In this document: in pieces, positions 25,693-34,618 of the stretch | Layout of the letters: each line of letters starts with the position of its first letter | Numbering within the stretch: the stretch's first letter is position 1 | Assembly: GCF_900129845.1 (NCBI RefSeq) | Contig: NZ_FQXB01000002.1 | Span: forward strand, 62,001-126,000 | Direction of reading: 5' to 3' | Length of the DNA: 64,000 nucleotides | Source: Cognatiyoonia sediminum | GTDB lineage: Bacteria > Pseudomonadota > Alphaproteobacteria > Rhodobacterales > Rhodobacteraceae | Position numbers and translations under genes: made by a program | Notes under the pieces: model-generated | The model's input: only the letters and a program-made list of their open reading frames with translations | Databases searched by the model: none | Told to the model about the DNA's origin: nothing

Positions 25693-26450
25693 CAACTGCG
25701 CGTTTCCCCGACCTCGACGGCAAGACCGTATTCCTCACAGGTGGTGGCAGCGGGATTGGTGCCGCGTTGACCAAAGGGTTTGTCGACCAAGGGGCAAAGG
25801 TGGCCTTTGTCGGGCGGTCTGACTATTCGGATTTTGCGAATGAGCTTGGTGAAACGGCCCAAACCACACCGCTCTTTATTCAGTGCGACGTGACGGACAC
25901 CCAAGCACTACAAAAGGCGATGCAGCAAGCCGTCGATCAGTTTGGGCCACTAGGTGTACTCGTGAATAACGCTGCGAACGATTTGCGGATGGAGGCGATC
26001 GACGTCACCGAAGACCAATGGCAGGACATGATTGACGTCAACCTCAAGCAATATTTCTTTGCCTGCCAACAAGCCGCCCGCCTCATGCCGGACGGCGGCA
26101 CGATCATCAATTTCTCATCGATCAGCTATATGTTCGGTGCGGCGGGCATGACGCCTTATGTGACGTCAAACGCGGGCATTACAGGAATGACTCGCGCGCT
26201 CGCGCGCGAATGGGGAGATCGCAGGATCAGGGTAAACGCTCTTGCCCCTGGCTGGGTTCTGACAGAAAAGCAGCTCGACAAATGGGCAACGCCTGAGGGC
26301 CTTGCCAAATACCAAGCAGAGCAGTGCATTCCTGAAATGATGAAACCAGAAGACATCGTTGGGCCAACGCTATTTCTGGCCTCGGATGCCTCATCCATGG
26401 TGACGAGCCAAGTCCTTGTCGTCGATGCCGGGCGGGTGGTCACAGGATGA
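25689..26450 (+). CDS. SDR oxidoreductase, candidate galactose 1-dehydrogenase
   Basis: A 253-aa short-chain dehydrogenase. The Rossmann motif TGGGSGIG, NNAAN (for NNAG) and Ser144 in the INFSSIS strand are present. The catalytic YxxxK reads YVTSN: Tyr157 is kept but Lys161 is Asn (AAC). In the De Ley-Doudoroff route an SDR oxidises D-galactose to the galactonolactone, and the flanking dgoK, dgoA and lactonase genes suggest that job. It overlaps the GH36 gene and dgoK by 4 bp each. I reject the frame from 25644, which lies within GH36. Function is inferred from context, and the missing Lys makes activity uncertain. Confidence 0.78.
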   Translation: MTTARFPDLDGKTVFLTGGGSGIGAALTKGFVDQGAKVAFVGRSDYSDFANELGETAQTTPLFIQCDVTDTQALQKAMQQAVDQFGPLGVLVNNAANDLRMEAIDVTEDQWQDMIDVNLKQYFFACQQAARLMPDGGTIINFSSISYMFGAAGMTPYVTSNAGITGMTRALAREWGDRRIRVNALAPGWVLTEKQLDKWATPEGLAKYQAEQCIPEMMKPEDIVGPTLFLASDASSMVTSQVLVVDAGRVVTG

Positions 26451-27337
26451 GCAAGGTTGACTGGATCGCCGCCGACTGGGGCACAAGTAACCTTCGCGTC
26501 TGGGGCATGTCCCAGAGCGGCACAATCGTTGAGAGTGCCGAGTCCGATTGCGGTATGGGCAAGCTTTCCCGCACTGACTATGAACCAGCGCTCAAGGCGC
26601 TGGTTCATCCATGGGTAACTGGCCCGACCACGGTGATCGCCTGCGGTATGGTTGGCAGTCGGCAAGGGTGGACCGAGGCGACCTATGCCACCGTTCCTTG
26701 CGAAACCTCACCCAGCGCGTTTTTCGCACCAGACGTGGCCGATCCAAACCTCGATGTGCGCATCATTCCGGGCATTCGGCAGATGGACCCTGCCGATGTC
26801 ATGCGTGGCGAAGAAACCCAGATCGCCGGTTTCCTCGCGCTTAACCCCAACTGGGATGGCGTGATTTGCCTGCCTGGGACTCACACCAAATGGGTTCATA
26901 TCAGCGCGAATGAGGTTGTGAGTTTTCAGACCTTTATGACTGGCGAGATGTTTTCGCTTCTCAGCAAGAACTCTGTCCTACGCCACTCCGTCGGCAACGG
27001 ATTGGATGACGTCGGGTTCAAACGAGGTTTGGATGAGGCGATGGCGCGACCTGAGCGTTTGGCGGCACGACTATTCTCATTACGTGCAGAAGGGTTGTTG
27101 AGCGAACAAGACCCTGACATAGCGACAGGTCGGCTTTCAGGATTGCTGATTGGGGCGGAGCTTGCGGGGGCAAAGCCCTATTGGCTCGGCCAACAAGTTG
27201 CCGTCCTAGGGGCTGGACCGCTGGCAAAACTCTATGTCGACGCATTGGCAACGCAGTCCGTTCCCGCCATACAGGTGCAGGCAGAGCGCGCCACTTTGGC
27301 CGGATTGACGGCCGCCTATCGCAAATACAAGGAGTAG
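26447..27337 (+). CDS. dgoK: 2-dehydro-3-deoxygalactonokinase
   Basis: A 296-aa ASKHA-fold sugar-acid kinase that phosphorylates 2-keto-3-deoxygalactonate with ATP. The phosphate-1 loop IAADWGTSNLRVWG, the GMVGSRQGW segment, the CLPGTHTKWV block and TFMTGEMFSLLS are DgoK hallmarks. It overlaps the SDR gene by 4 bp and precedes dgoA by 3 bp. Together with dgoA it forms the lower half of galactose oxidation to pyruvate and glyceraldehyde 3-phosphate. Confidence 0.94.
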   Translation: MSKVDWIAADWGTSNLRVWGMSQSGTIVESAESDCGMGKLSRTDYEPALKALVHPWVTGPTTVIACGMVGSRQGWTEATYATVPCETSPSAFFAPDVADPNLDVRIIPGIRQMDPADVMRGEETQIAGFLALNPNWDGVICLPGTHTKWVHISANEVVSFQTFMTGEMFSLLSKNSVLRHSVGNGLDDVGFKRGLDEAMARPERLAARLFSLRAEGLLSEQDPDIATGRLSGLLIGAELAGAKPYWLGQQVAVLGAGPLAKLYVDALATQSVPAIQVQAERATLAGLTAAYRKYKE

Positions 27338-27340
27338 CCC

Positions 27341-27946
27341 ATGTCGCGCCCATTGATCGCGATCTTGCGCGGCATCACACCGCCAGAAGCAGCCCCTATT
27401 GCCGAAGCCCTTATCGATGCAGGCATCGACCGCATTGAAGTACCTTTGAATTCCCCCGATCCGTTTGACAGCATCAAAGCCGTGTCCGACGCATTCGGAA
27501 CCGACGCATTGATCGGCGCCGGAACGGTTCTTTCAACGGACGATGTTGGGCGCGTGGCCCAAGCAGGCGGCAAACTCATCGTCTCTCCAAACTGCGATCA
27601 GCGTGTTATTGTCGCCACAAAGACAGCCGGCATGCAAAGCTGGCCTGGCGTGATGACCCCGACGGAGTGCTTTGCCGCACTCAAGGCCGGTGCCGACGGG
27701 TTGAAGATTTTCCCGGCCAGCTTGCTCGGCCCCGACGGCATCAAAGCCATTCGCGCGGTCCTGCCGGAAGGGACTCAAGTCTTCGCCGTCGGAGGCGCAG
27801 GCGCTGAAAACTTCGCAGAATGGATGGCGGCAACGGCAGATGGGTTTGGCATTGGCTCATCGCTCTACAAGGCGGGTTTCTCTGTCGAAGAAGTTGCTTC
27901 GCGCGCCAAGGATATGGTGGGGGCTTATGATGAGGCAGCTCAATGA
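27341..27946 (+). CDS. dgoA: 2-dehydro-3-deoxy-6-phosphogalactonate aldolase
   Basis: A 201-aa class-I aldolase of the KDPG/KDPGal family. [13 protein letters not shown] at the N-terminus, [10 protein letters not shown] with the catalytic Glu, the Schiff-base Lys in DGLKIFPAS and the [12 protein letters not shown] phosphate loop are visible. It splits the DgoK product to pyruvate and glyceraldehyde 3-phosphate. It lies between dgoK (3-bp gap) and the lactonase gene (4-bp overlap). The LRG motif and dgoK neighbour favour the galactonate over the gluconate enzyme. Confidence 0.93.
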   Translation: MSRPLIAILRGITPPEAAPIAEALIDAGIDRIEVPLNSPDPFDSIKAVSDAFGTDALIGAGTVLSTDDVGRVAQAGGKLIVSPNCDQRVIVATKTAGMQSWPGVMTPTECFAALKAGADGLKIFPASLLGPDGIKAIRAVLPEGTQVFAVGGAGAENFAEWMAATADGFGIGSSLYKAGFSVEEVASRAKDMVGAYDEAAQ

Positions 27947-28764
27947 TTTATGACGATACGGTTTGCGAGCTGGGCGAAGGTCCGCTTTGGCATCCAGAAC
28001 GCAAACAATTCTTCTGGTTCGACATTCTGGGCAAGCGATTGCACACGAAAGGCCAGTATTGGCAATTTGATGAACATATATCCGCCGCAGGTTGGGTCGA
28101 TCACGATCATTTCCTGATCGCCTCTGAAACTAAGTTATTTCGGTTCAACATCGAAACCGGCGCACAGGAAAAGATCATCGACCTCGAAGCCGACATCCCA
28201 GAAACGCGGTCCAACGATGGCCGCGCAGACCCCCAAGGCGGGTTTTGGATTGGGACGATGGGCAAATCTGCCGAAGCTTACGCCGGAACGATCTATCGGT
28301 TCTACAAAGGCGAGCTGCGCGAAATCGTGGGCCACGTGACCATCTCCAACAGTATCTGTTTTGCTGTAGATGGTAAGACGGCTTTTTACACTGATACCGA
28401 TACCCAACTGGTCATGGCTCTCCCTTTAGGCAAAGATGGTTGGCCCAAAGGCGAAGCCTATGTTCACCTCGACCTGACCGGCACACCCTACCGCCCAGAT
28501 GGCGCTGTAGTTGATGCCGACGGCAACCTATGGAGCGCGCAATGGGGCGTCGGTCGCGTTGCTGGCTACGCTCCAGACGGTGAGTTCATTGAAGCCTTCG
28601 ACGTCCCGGCAATTCAATCCTCTTGCCCGTCATTTGGCGGCGAAGACCTCTCCACCCTTTTCTGCACTTCTGCCGCGGTTGGACAAACCGGCGGCGATCA
28701 CGGCAAAACCTTTGCCATTGAAACGAAATACACCGGCCAGAAAGAATACCGCGTGATCCTTTAG
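27943..28764 (+). CDS. SMP-30/gluconolactonase-family sugar lactonase
   Basis: A 273-aa six-bladed beta-propeller of the SMP-30/regucalcin family. Metal ligands are apparent: Glu in [11 protein letters not shown], Asn in [21 protein letters not shown], Asn in ISNSICF and Asp in [15 protein letters not shown]. These enzymes hydrolyse aldonolactones; here the likely substrate is the galactonolactone made by the SDR. It overlaps dgoA by 4 bp. No signal peptide is present, so it acts in the cytoplasm. An arabino- or glucono-lactonase is possible by family, but the dgo context favours galactose. Confidence 0.87.
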   Translation: MIYDDTVCELGEGPLWHPERKQFFWFDILGKRLHTKGQYWQFDEHISAAGWVDHDHFLIASETKLFRFNIETGAQEKIIDLEADIPETRSNDGRADPQGGFWIGTMGKSAEAYAGTIYRFYKGELREIVGHVTISNSICFAVDGKTAFYTDTDTQLVMALPLGKDGWPKGEAYVHLDLTGTPYRPDGAVVDADGNLWSAQWGVGRVAGYAPDGEFIEAFDVPAIQSSCPSFGGEDLSTLFCTSAAVGQTGGDHGKTFAIETKYTGQKEYRVIL

Positions 28765-28811
28765 GCGCGCCCTGCTCTTTCACCTTGGCCAATAAACTCA
28801 ATAGGACGACC

Positions 28812-30713
28812 ATGAAACGCACGCTCGGCGTTTGCTATTACCCTGAACATTGGCCCGAAGAGATGTGGGCCGACGACGCCCGCCGAATGGTCGAAACCGG
28901 CCTCAGCTGGGTGCGGATCGGAGAGTTCGCGTGGCAGCGGATGGAACCCTCACGCGGCACCTTCGATTGGGGCTGGCTGGATCGAGCTGTGGAAACGCTT
29001 GGGTCTGCGGATTTGAAGATCATCATGGGCACGCCAACCGCCACGCCACCGCGATGGCTGGTGGATGAGATGCCCGATATGCTCCCCGTCGATGCCGACG
29101 GACGGGTTCGTAAGTTCGGATCAAGACGGCATTATGATTTCAGCCACCAAGGCTATCGCAAGGAATGCCAGCGCATCGTACGGTTAATGGGCGAACGCTA
29201 TGGTGCGAACCCGCATATCGCCGCTTGGCAGATCGACAATGAATATGACTGTCATGACACCGCGCTCAGTTATTCAGACGCCGCTCTGACCGGTTTTCGG
29301 GATTGGTTGGCCCAGCGCTATCAGTCAACTGATGCGATGAACCGTGCTTGGGGCAATGTGTTCTGGTCGATGGATTACGATCACTTCGACCAAATCGAAC
29401 TTCCAAACCTCACGGTCACGGAACCAAATCCCGCGCATGTCTTGGCGTTCCGGCGGTATAGTTCGGATCAGGTCGTGGCATTCAACAAAGTGCAAGCCGA
29501 TGAGTTGCGCAAACACACCGATGCGCCGCTCATTCACAACTACATGGGTCGGGTGACGACCTTCGATCATTGGGCCGTTGGCAAAGACCTCGATATCGCG
29601 TCTTGGGACAGTTACCCAATTGGGTTCCTGAGCGACCGGATTGAGGGCACGCCTGAGGAAAAGCAATATTTCCTCCGCCAAGGGCATCCTGACAATCAAG
29701 CCTTTCACCACGACCTTTACCGCGCTGTCGGCAAGGGCCGCATGTGGGTGATGGAACAGCAACCGGGTCCGGTGAACTGGGCGCCTTACAACCCTGCCCC
29801 ACTGCCCGGCATGGCACGCCTTTGGGCTTGGGAAGCCTTTGCCCATGGTGCTGAGACGGTGTGCTATTTCCGCTGGCGGCAAGCGCCCTGGGCGCAAGAG
29901 CAGATGCACGCAGGATTACTGCGGCCTGACAACGAAAACGCACCTGCGCAGACAGAAGCACGACAAGTCGCGGATGAGATCGCGGGGCTTGCTAATGTTG
30001 GCACTGCTGATGCGCCCGTCGCTTTGGTATTTGACTATGAGAGTGCCTGGGCGTGGGACACCCAGCCCCAAGGGGCCGATTTCGATATGTTCCGACTTGC
30101 CTTCGCCGCTTACCGCGCTTTGCGCAGTCTTGGCGTCGATATCGACATTATTAGCCCTGAGACGAGTGACCTGTCCGATTACAATCTTGTCCTCGCGCCT
30201 GGTATCATAAAACTCTCTGAAGGTTTCCGATCTGCCTTAAAAACCTATAAAGGTATCGCCCTCATCGGGCCACGCACTGATACCAAAACCGAAGAACTTT
30301 CGATCCCCTCGCCGATGGGGCCAAACCTTTCCAATACTGACGTTACCGCAATACTAGCGGAAAGCATCCCGCCAACCGATTTCATAGCCTTGGAAAATGG
30401 TGGCGGCTTCCGGCATTGGTTTGAGCATTTGGACGGCGATGCGGCGGTCTATCGAAAGACCGAGGGCGGTTTGCCCGCCTTGATGGGGAACGACCACGTT
30501 CGCTGCCTTGCCGGATGGCCCGACGACGAGACGTTTAGATCCCTCCTGTCGGACATCCTGAAGGAAACCGGTGTTGAGACCATGGACATGCCACAAGGGT
30601 TACGTACGCGTTGCACGAAGACGCATCGGTTCGTCTTCAACTACGCGCCCGAAAGCATCTCGTGGAATGGAACCGAAATCCCACCTGCTGGGGTCCACTG
30701 GGAAGAGCTGTGA
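28812..30713 (+). CDS. GH42 beta-galactosidase
   Basis: A 633-aa family-42 beta-galactosidase that removes terminal beta-D-galactose. The N-terminus GVCYYPEHWPEEMWADDARRM is diagnostic. Glu144 in WQIDNEYD is the predicted acid/base and Glu315 in VMEQQPGPVNW the nucleophile. A trimerisation domain (~390-590) and a beta-sandwich tail follow. There is no signal peptide, so it is intracellular. ATG 28812 has AGGACGACC before it; the TTG at 28785 is unlikely. The galM start overlaps its stop (TGATG). With the GH36 enzyme it lets the cell use both galactoside anomers. Confidence 0.94.
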   Translation: MKRTLGVCYYPEHWPEEMWADDARRMVETGLSWVRIGEFAWQRMEPSRGTFDWGWLDRAVETLGSADLKIIMGTPTATPPRWLVDEMPDMLPVDADGRVRKFGSRRHYDFSHQGYRKECQRIVRLMGERYGANPHIAAWQIDNEYDCHDTALSYSDAALTGFRDWLAQRYQSTDAMNRAWGNVFWSMDYDHFDQIELPNLTVTEPNPAHVLAFRRYSSDQVVAFNKVQADELRKHTDAPLIHNYMGRVTTFDHWAVGKDLDIASWDSYPIGFLSDRIEGTPEEKQYFLRQGHPDNQAFHHDLYRAVGKGRMWVMEQQPGPVNWAPYNPAPLPGMARLWAWEAFAHGAETVCYFRWRQAPWAQEQMHAGLLRPDNENAPAQTEARQVADEIAGLANVGTADAPVALVFDYESAWAWDTQPQGADFDMFRLAFAAYRALRSLGVDIDIISPETSDLSDYNLVLAPGIIKLSEGFRSALKTYKGIALIGPRTDTKTEELSIPSPMGPNLSNTDVTAILAESIPPTDFIALENGGGFRHWFEHLDGDAAVYRKTEGGLPALMGNDHVRCLAGWPDDETFRSLLSDILKETGVETMDMPQGLRTRCTKTHRFVFNYAPESISWNGTEIPPAGVHWEEL

Positions 30714-31681
30714 TGATCCCGTTTGGCACAACAAAAGACGGGCGCGAAGTTCACAAAGTCACCTTGTTCGACGGCAACCTATCGGTATCGATCCTCACAT
30801 GGGGTGCCGTGGTTCAAGACGTGCGGCTGGCGGGCGTAGATAGATCGCTGACGCTCGGTTCCGACACCTTGTCCGACTACGAAGGCGCCATGCGCTATCA
30901 CGGCTCTCTTATAGGTCCCATCGTCAATCGCATCAGTACGTCACGGGTACTGATTGATGGGATGATGTACGAGCTAGAACGCAATATGGACGGCCGCTTG
31001 CATATCCACTCAGGCAGCGATTCAACGCTGTTGCAGGTTTGGGACGTTGTGGAAGTTACCAACACGTCGTTGACGCTACGATGTGACCTTGTCGATGGCC
31101 AATGCGGTCTTCCGGGCAACCGCACCATTGAAGCGACCTATTCCATCTCAGCACCCGCGACCTTGTCGCTCGCGATAACCGGAACAACTGATGCCGCGAC
31201 TTTAATGAATTTCGCCAACCACAGTTATTGGAATTTTGACGGAACCGAAGATTGGTCAGGTCACACTTTGCACGTTCATGCGGATCAATTCCTTCCGACC
31301 ACTGATGATTTTTATCCGACGGGAGAAATTGCCGACGTGGAAGGGAGCGCATTGAACTTCCGAAATCCTCGGGTGATTGATCCGCAAAACCCGCCGATGG
31401 ACACAAATTTCTGTTTGTCGACAGACCCGCAGCCATTGCGAGAGGTTTTGACACTAACAGGTGCGAGTGGCGTCAGAATGAAAGTACACACCGATCAAAA
31501 TGGCATTCAGGTTTACGATGGTCGTCATGCCATCCGCCCCGGCAAAAAGGCCTATGAGGGATTGGCGATCGAAGCGCAAAACTGGCCGGATGCCCCAACA
31601 CACCGCGGATTTCCCTCGATCAAAGTAACACCTGACACGCCCTACACTCAGGACACTGAATGGTCGTTCTTCAAGCCCTAG
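30713..31681 (+). CDS. galM: Aldose 1-epimerase (galactose mutarotase)
   Basis: A 322-aa galactose-mutarotase-fold protein. Catalytic His and Glu are expected in FANHSYWNFDG and YEGLAIEAQNWPDAPTH, and RYHGSLIGPIVNRIS marks the N-terminal part. It interconverts alpha- and beta-galactose after GH36 or GH42 hydrolysis, supplying the anomer used by the dehydrogenase. The ATG overlaps the GH42 stop by 1 bp. The 34 extra residues from 30611 lie inside GH42 and are rejected. Its stop interlocks with that of convergent uraH (4 bp). Confidence 0.93.
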   Translation: MIPFGTTKDGREVHKVTLFDGNLSVSILTWGAVVQDVRLAGVDRSLTLGSDTLSDYEGAMRYHGSLIGPIVNRISTSRVLIDGMMYELERNMDGRLHIHSGSDSTLLQVWDVVEVTNTSLTLRCDLVDGQCGLPGNRTIEATYSISAPATLSLAITGTTDAATLMNFANHSYWNFDGTEDWSGHTLHVHADQFLPTTDDFYPTGEIADVEGSALNFRNPRVIDPQNPPMDTNFCLSTDPQPLREVLTLTGASGVRMKVHTDQNGIQVYDGRHAIRPGKKAYEGLAIEAQNWPDAPTHRGFPSIKVTPDTPYTQDTEWSFFKP

Positions 31682-32037
31682 CTCCCGCGATAGGTCGAGT
31701 AGCCGAAGGGGGAGATCAAAAGTGGCACGTGATAGTGGCTGTCTGGATCCGAGATACCAAAACGGATTGGTATGTCAGAGAGGAACCGTGGGTCTTCTAG
31801 CGGAGCGCCAACCGCATCTAGATAAGCCCCAGCCTTAAAGACCAACTCGTATTGGCCAGTCGCAAAATCGCTAGCAGGAAGAATTGGGCTATCGGTGCGG
31901 CCGTCATCATTGGTCGTCATCGTCACCAAATGCTCACGCTCTTCACCATTCAAACGATAGAGCGCGATCTCCATACCAGCAGCTGGCAATCCTCGCGATG
32001 TGTCCAACACATGCGTCGTCAAAAATCCATTTGGCAT
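31678..32037 (-). CDS. uraH: 5-hydroxyisourate hydrolase
   Basis: A 119-aa transthyretin-related protein. The N-terminal LTTHVLDTSRGLPA, the SHYHVPLLISPFGYSTY stretch and the terminal YRGS tetrapeptide are the hallmarks of HIU hydrolase, which opens 5-hydroxyisourate in urate breakdown. ATG 32037 has GGAGGAGATC upstream; the longer frame from 32052 contains this RBS. A TTGACA lies about 60 bp upstream (minus strand) as a possible -35. No other purine-catabolic gene is visible in the window, so it is an isolated pathway member here. Confidence 0.94.
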   Translation of the reverse strand: MPNGFLTTHVLDTSRGLPAAGMEIALYRLNGEEREHLVTMTTNDDGRTDSPILPASDFATGQYELVFKAGAYLDAVGAPLEDPRFLSDIPIRFGISDPDSHYHVPLLISPFGYSTYRGS

Positions 32038-32225
32038 TCTGATCTCCTCCAAGGTGTTTGAAATGCAAAAATCGACGGTTTGTCAACAACTTGAGTAATT
32101 CGGCAGCCCAAGACAACGACCTCAACGGAAACACTTGCGCTTTGCTGTCGCACCCTGCTGAAATTCTGCTAGCATAGAGTATATTACGGGTCGGAGGTCA
32201 CGACTCCCTGAAAAGAGGCCCAGAC

Positions 32226-33602
32226 ATGTTGGACACTTTGTTACTGTCGCGCATTCAATTTGCGGCAAATATTTCGTTTCACATCCTTTTCCCGACGATC
32301 ACGATCGCCCTCGGCTGGGTGCTCTTGTTCTTTAAACTGCGCTACAATCGCACTGGTGAGCAGCGCTGGATGGATGCCTACGGCTTTTGGGTCAAAATCT
32401 TCGCACTTTCCTTCGCAATGGGCGTTGTGTCTGGCATCACCATGTCCTTCCAATTCGGAACAAATTGGCCCGGCTTTATGGAGAAAGTCGGCAACGTGGC
32501 CGGTCCATTACTCGCCTATGAGGTTCTGACCGCCTTCTTCTTGGAGGCGGTGTTCCTCGGCATCATGCTGTTCGGCGCTTCTCGCGTACCAAGCTGGGTC
32601 CACACACTCGCAACCTTCCTCGTCGCCTTTGGCACCACGATGTCAGCGTTCTGGATCATCGTCCTGAACTCTTGGATGCATACCCCGCAAGGGTTCGAAA
32701 TGATTGACGGTGTTGCCCACGCGACGGACTGGTGGGCAATCGTGTTTAACCCCTCGATGCCCTATCGGTTCTTCCACATGCTGATCGCGAGCTTCCTCAC
32801 CGTGAGCTTCTTGATCGCGGGCGTCTCTGCGTTCCGCTGGTTGATTGGTGGCCGAACAGAAGGCGTGCGGGCTGCCTTGAAGACAGCGGTATTCGGTGCG
32901 GCTGTTCTGATCCCCATACAGATTTTCGTTGGCGATCAGCATGGTCTTAACACGTTAGAGTACCAACCACAGAAGGTGGCAGCGATGGAAGCAAACTGGA
33001 ATACAGATACGCATGTTCCCTTAATTTTGTTTGCGATCCCTGACGATGAGGCGCGCGAAAATAGGTTCGAAATAGCGATTCCAAACCTTGCTTCGATCAT
33101 TTTGACCCACCACGCAGATGGTGAGGTTCCGGGACTAAATGATTTTGTGACTGACGATGGCGAAATCATGCACCCCCGCGTCGCGCCAGTCTTCTGGTCT
33201 TTCCGAGTGATGGTTGGGACAGGCGTTGCGATGCTGCTACTAAGTTGGACCGCAAGTGTCATGATGCTACGCAAACGTCACGGTGTCGAAGGTTTGCCCA
33301 AGGTTATGTTGTGGGCGCTTGTCGGTATGACCTTCAGCGGGTGGCTAGCAACGCTGGCGGGCTGGTACACCACTGAAATCGGGCGTCAGCCGTGGCTGGT
33401 GCAGGGTGTCCTAACAACCAAAGAAGCGGTTGCTGATGTGCCCGCGCCGATGGTGCTATCGACCCTGCTCACCTACCTCGCGGTCTATGTGATCTTGCTG
33501 GGCGCTTATATCAGCGTGATCTTCTATCTCGCGGTTAAGGCGTCTCGCGGGGAAAACCTAGGGGGTGGAATAGCTGCCCCTAGCCCAGTTCCAGCGGAGT
33601 AA
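32226..33602 (+). CDS. cydA: Cytochrome bd-type quinol oxidase subunit I (CIO type)
   Basis: A 458-aa polytopic protein of the CydA family carrying haems b558, b595 and d. The N-terminus RIQFAANISFHILFP contains the conserved haem-ligand His, and the GDQHGLNTLEYQPQKVAAMEANW quinol region and EIGRQPWLVQGVL are clear. The periplasmic Q-loop is short, which is characteristic of the cyanide-insensitive oxidase (CioA) subgroup. About nine transmembrane helices are present. cydB follows 5 bp later. No cydX-like ORF or cydDC is present beside it. It should reduce oxygen with ubiquinol at the inner membrane. Confidence 0.95.
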   Translation: MLDTLLLSRIQFAANISFHILFPTITIALGWVLLFFKLRYNRTGEQRWMDAYGFWVKIFALSFAMGVVSGITMSFQFGTNWPGFMEKVGNVAGPLLAYEVLTAFFLEAVFLGIMLFGASRVPSWVHTLATFLVAFGTTMSAFWIIVLNSWMHTPQGFEMIDGVAHATDWWAIVFNPSMPYRFFHMLIASFLTVSFLIAGVSAFRWLIGGRTEGVRAALKTAVFGAAVLIPIQIFVGDQHGLNTLEYQPQKVAAMEANWNTDTHVPLILFAIPDDEARENRFEIAIPNLASIILTHHADGEVPGLNDFVTDDGEIMHPRVAPVFWSFRVMVGTGVAMLLLSWTASVMMLRKRHGVEGLPKVMLWALVGMTFSGWLATLAGWYTTEIGRQPWLVQGVLTTKEAVADVPAPMVLSTLLTYLAVYVILLGAYISVIFYLAVKASRGENLGGGIAAPSPVPAE

Positions 33603-33607
33603 ATACG

Positions 33608-34618
33608 ATGTATCTCTTTGGAGACCCGACAATCTGGCTCCCTTTCGTCTTTGCCTTTCTGATGGGCGTTGCGATCCTGATCTACGTTGTGCTTGATGGA
33701 TTCGACCTTGGCGTCGGTGTTTTATTTCCCTTTGCAGATGGCGAAGAAAAGGATCGGATGATCGCCTCTATCGGGCCGTTCTGGGACGCCAATGAAACTT
33801 GGTTGGTCCTGGCGATTGGCCTGATGCTGGTGGCCTTCCCTGCTGCCCATGGCGAAATCCTGACGGCGCTCTACCTGCCCGTCACAATTATGCTGATCGG
33901 GCTGATCTTGCGCGGCGTCGCGTTTGAGTTTCGGGTTAAAGCACCGGCTGCGTATAAGCGCCTTTGGGACAACGCCTTCTTCGCAGGGTCGTTGATCACA
34001 TCGCTTTCTCAGGGTTTCATGCTCGGTCTTTATGTGATGGGGTTGGATTGGACCTGGGGCAACGTTGGCTTTGCGATGCTGACAGCCGTGTTTCTGACTG
34101 TCGGCTATAGTTTCATCGGCGCGACTTGGATCATACATAAGACGGATGGAGGCCTCCAATTCAAAGCCGTGTCATGGGCGCAGGGCGGCATCTGGGGATT
34201 GGTCCTCGGGATAGGCGCAATTTCTTTGGCGACACCATTTGTCAGCGACCGCATCTTTGACAAGTGGTTCAGCTTCCCAAGCATCCTCTACCTCTCACCA
34301 TTGCCAATCCTATCCGGCCTCTTGGTGGTGTGGCTCTGGTCGATGCTGCGTCGGATGCCCTTTGAAGCGGACGCGCGATCATGGTTGCCTTTCGCGGCAG
34401 CAACGGCGCTTTGGCTGCTGGCTTTCGCAGGCATGGCTTACAGTTTCTACCCTTACGTCGTGCCCGAGAAACTGACGATCTATGATGCAGCAAGCGCGCC
34501 GGAAAGCCTGTTCATCATCCTAATTGGCACCTGCATCGTTTTGCCAACAATCCTCGGCTACTCAGTACTGGCCTACACAATCTTCCGCGGCAAGGCGACG
34601 GAACTGCGCTACGATTGA
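33608..34618 (+). CDS. cydB: Cytochrome bd-type quinol oxidase subunit II
   Basis: A 336-aa membrane protein of the CydB family with about eight hydrophobic segments. Conserved features are YVVLDGFDLGVGVLFPF and the IGPFWDANETWLVLAIG segment near the N-terminus, which contains the family's conserved Trp and Glu. It follows cydA by 5 bp and completes the bd-type oxidase. Its 3' end overlaps the convergent oxoprolinase gene by 10 bp, with no terminator between. Confidence 0.95.
   Translation: MYLFGDPTIWLPFVFAFLMGVAILIYVVLDGFDLGVGVLFPFADGEEKDRMIASIGPFWDANETWLVLAIGLMLVAFPAAHGEILTALYLPVTIMLIGLILRGVAFEFRVKAPAAYKRLWDNAFFAGSLITSLSQGFMLGLYVMGLDWTWGNVGFAMLTAVFLTVGYSFIGATWIIHKTDGGLQFKAVSWAQGGIWGLVLGIGAISLATPFVSDRIFDKWFSFPSILYLSPLPILSGLLVVWLWSMLRRMPFEADARSWLPFAAATALWLLAFAGMAYSFYPYVVPEKLTIYDAASAPESLFIILIGTCIVLPTILGYSVLAYTIFRGKATELRYD

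Noticed and set aside
18315-31681. Genomic island with integration signs
   Set aside because: No integrase, transposase, flanking repeats or tRNA attachment site was seen at its ends.
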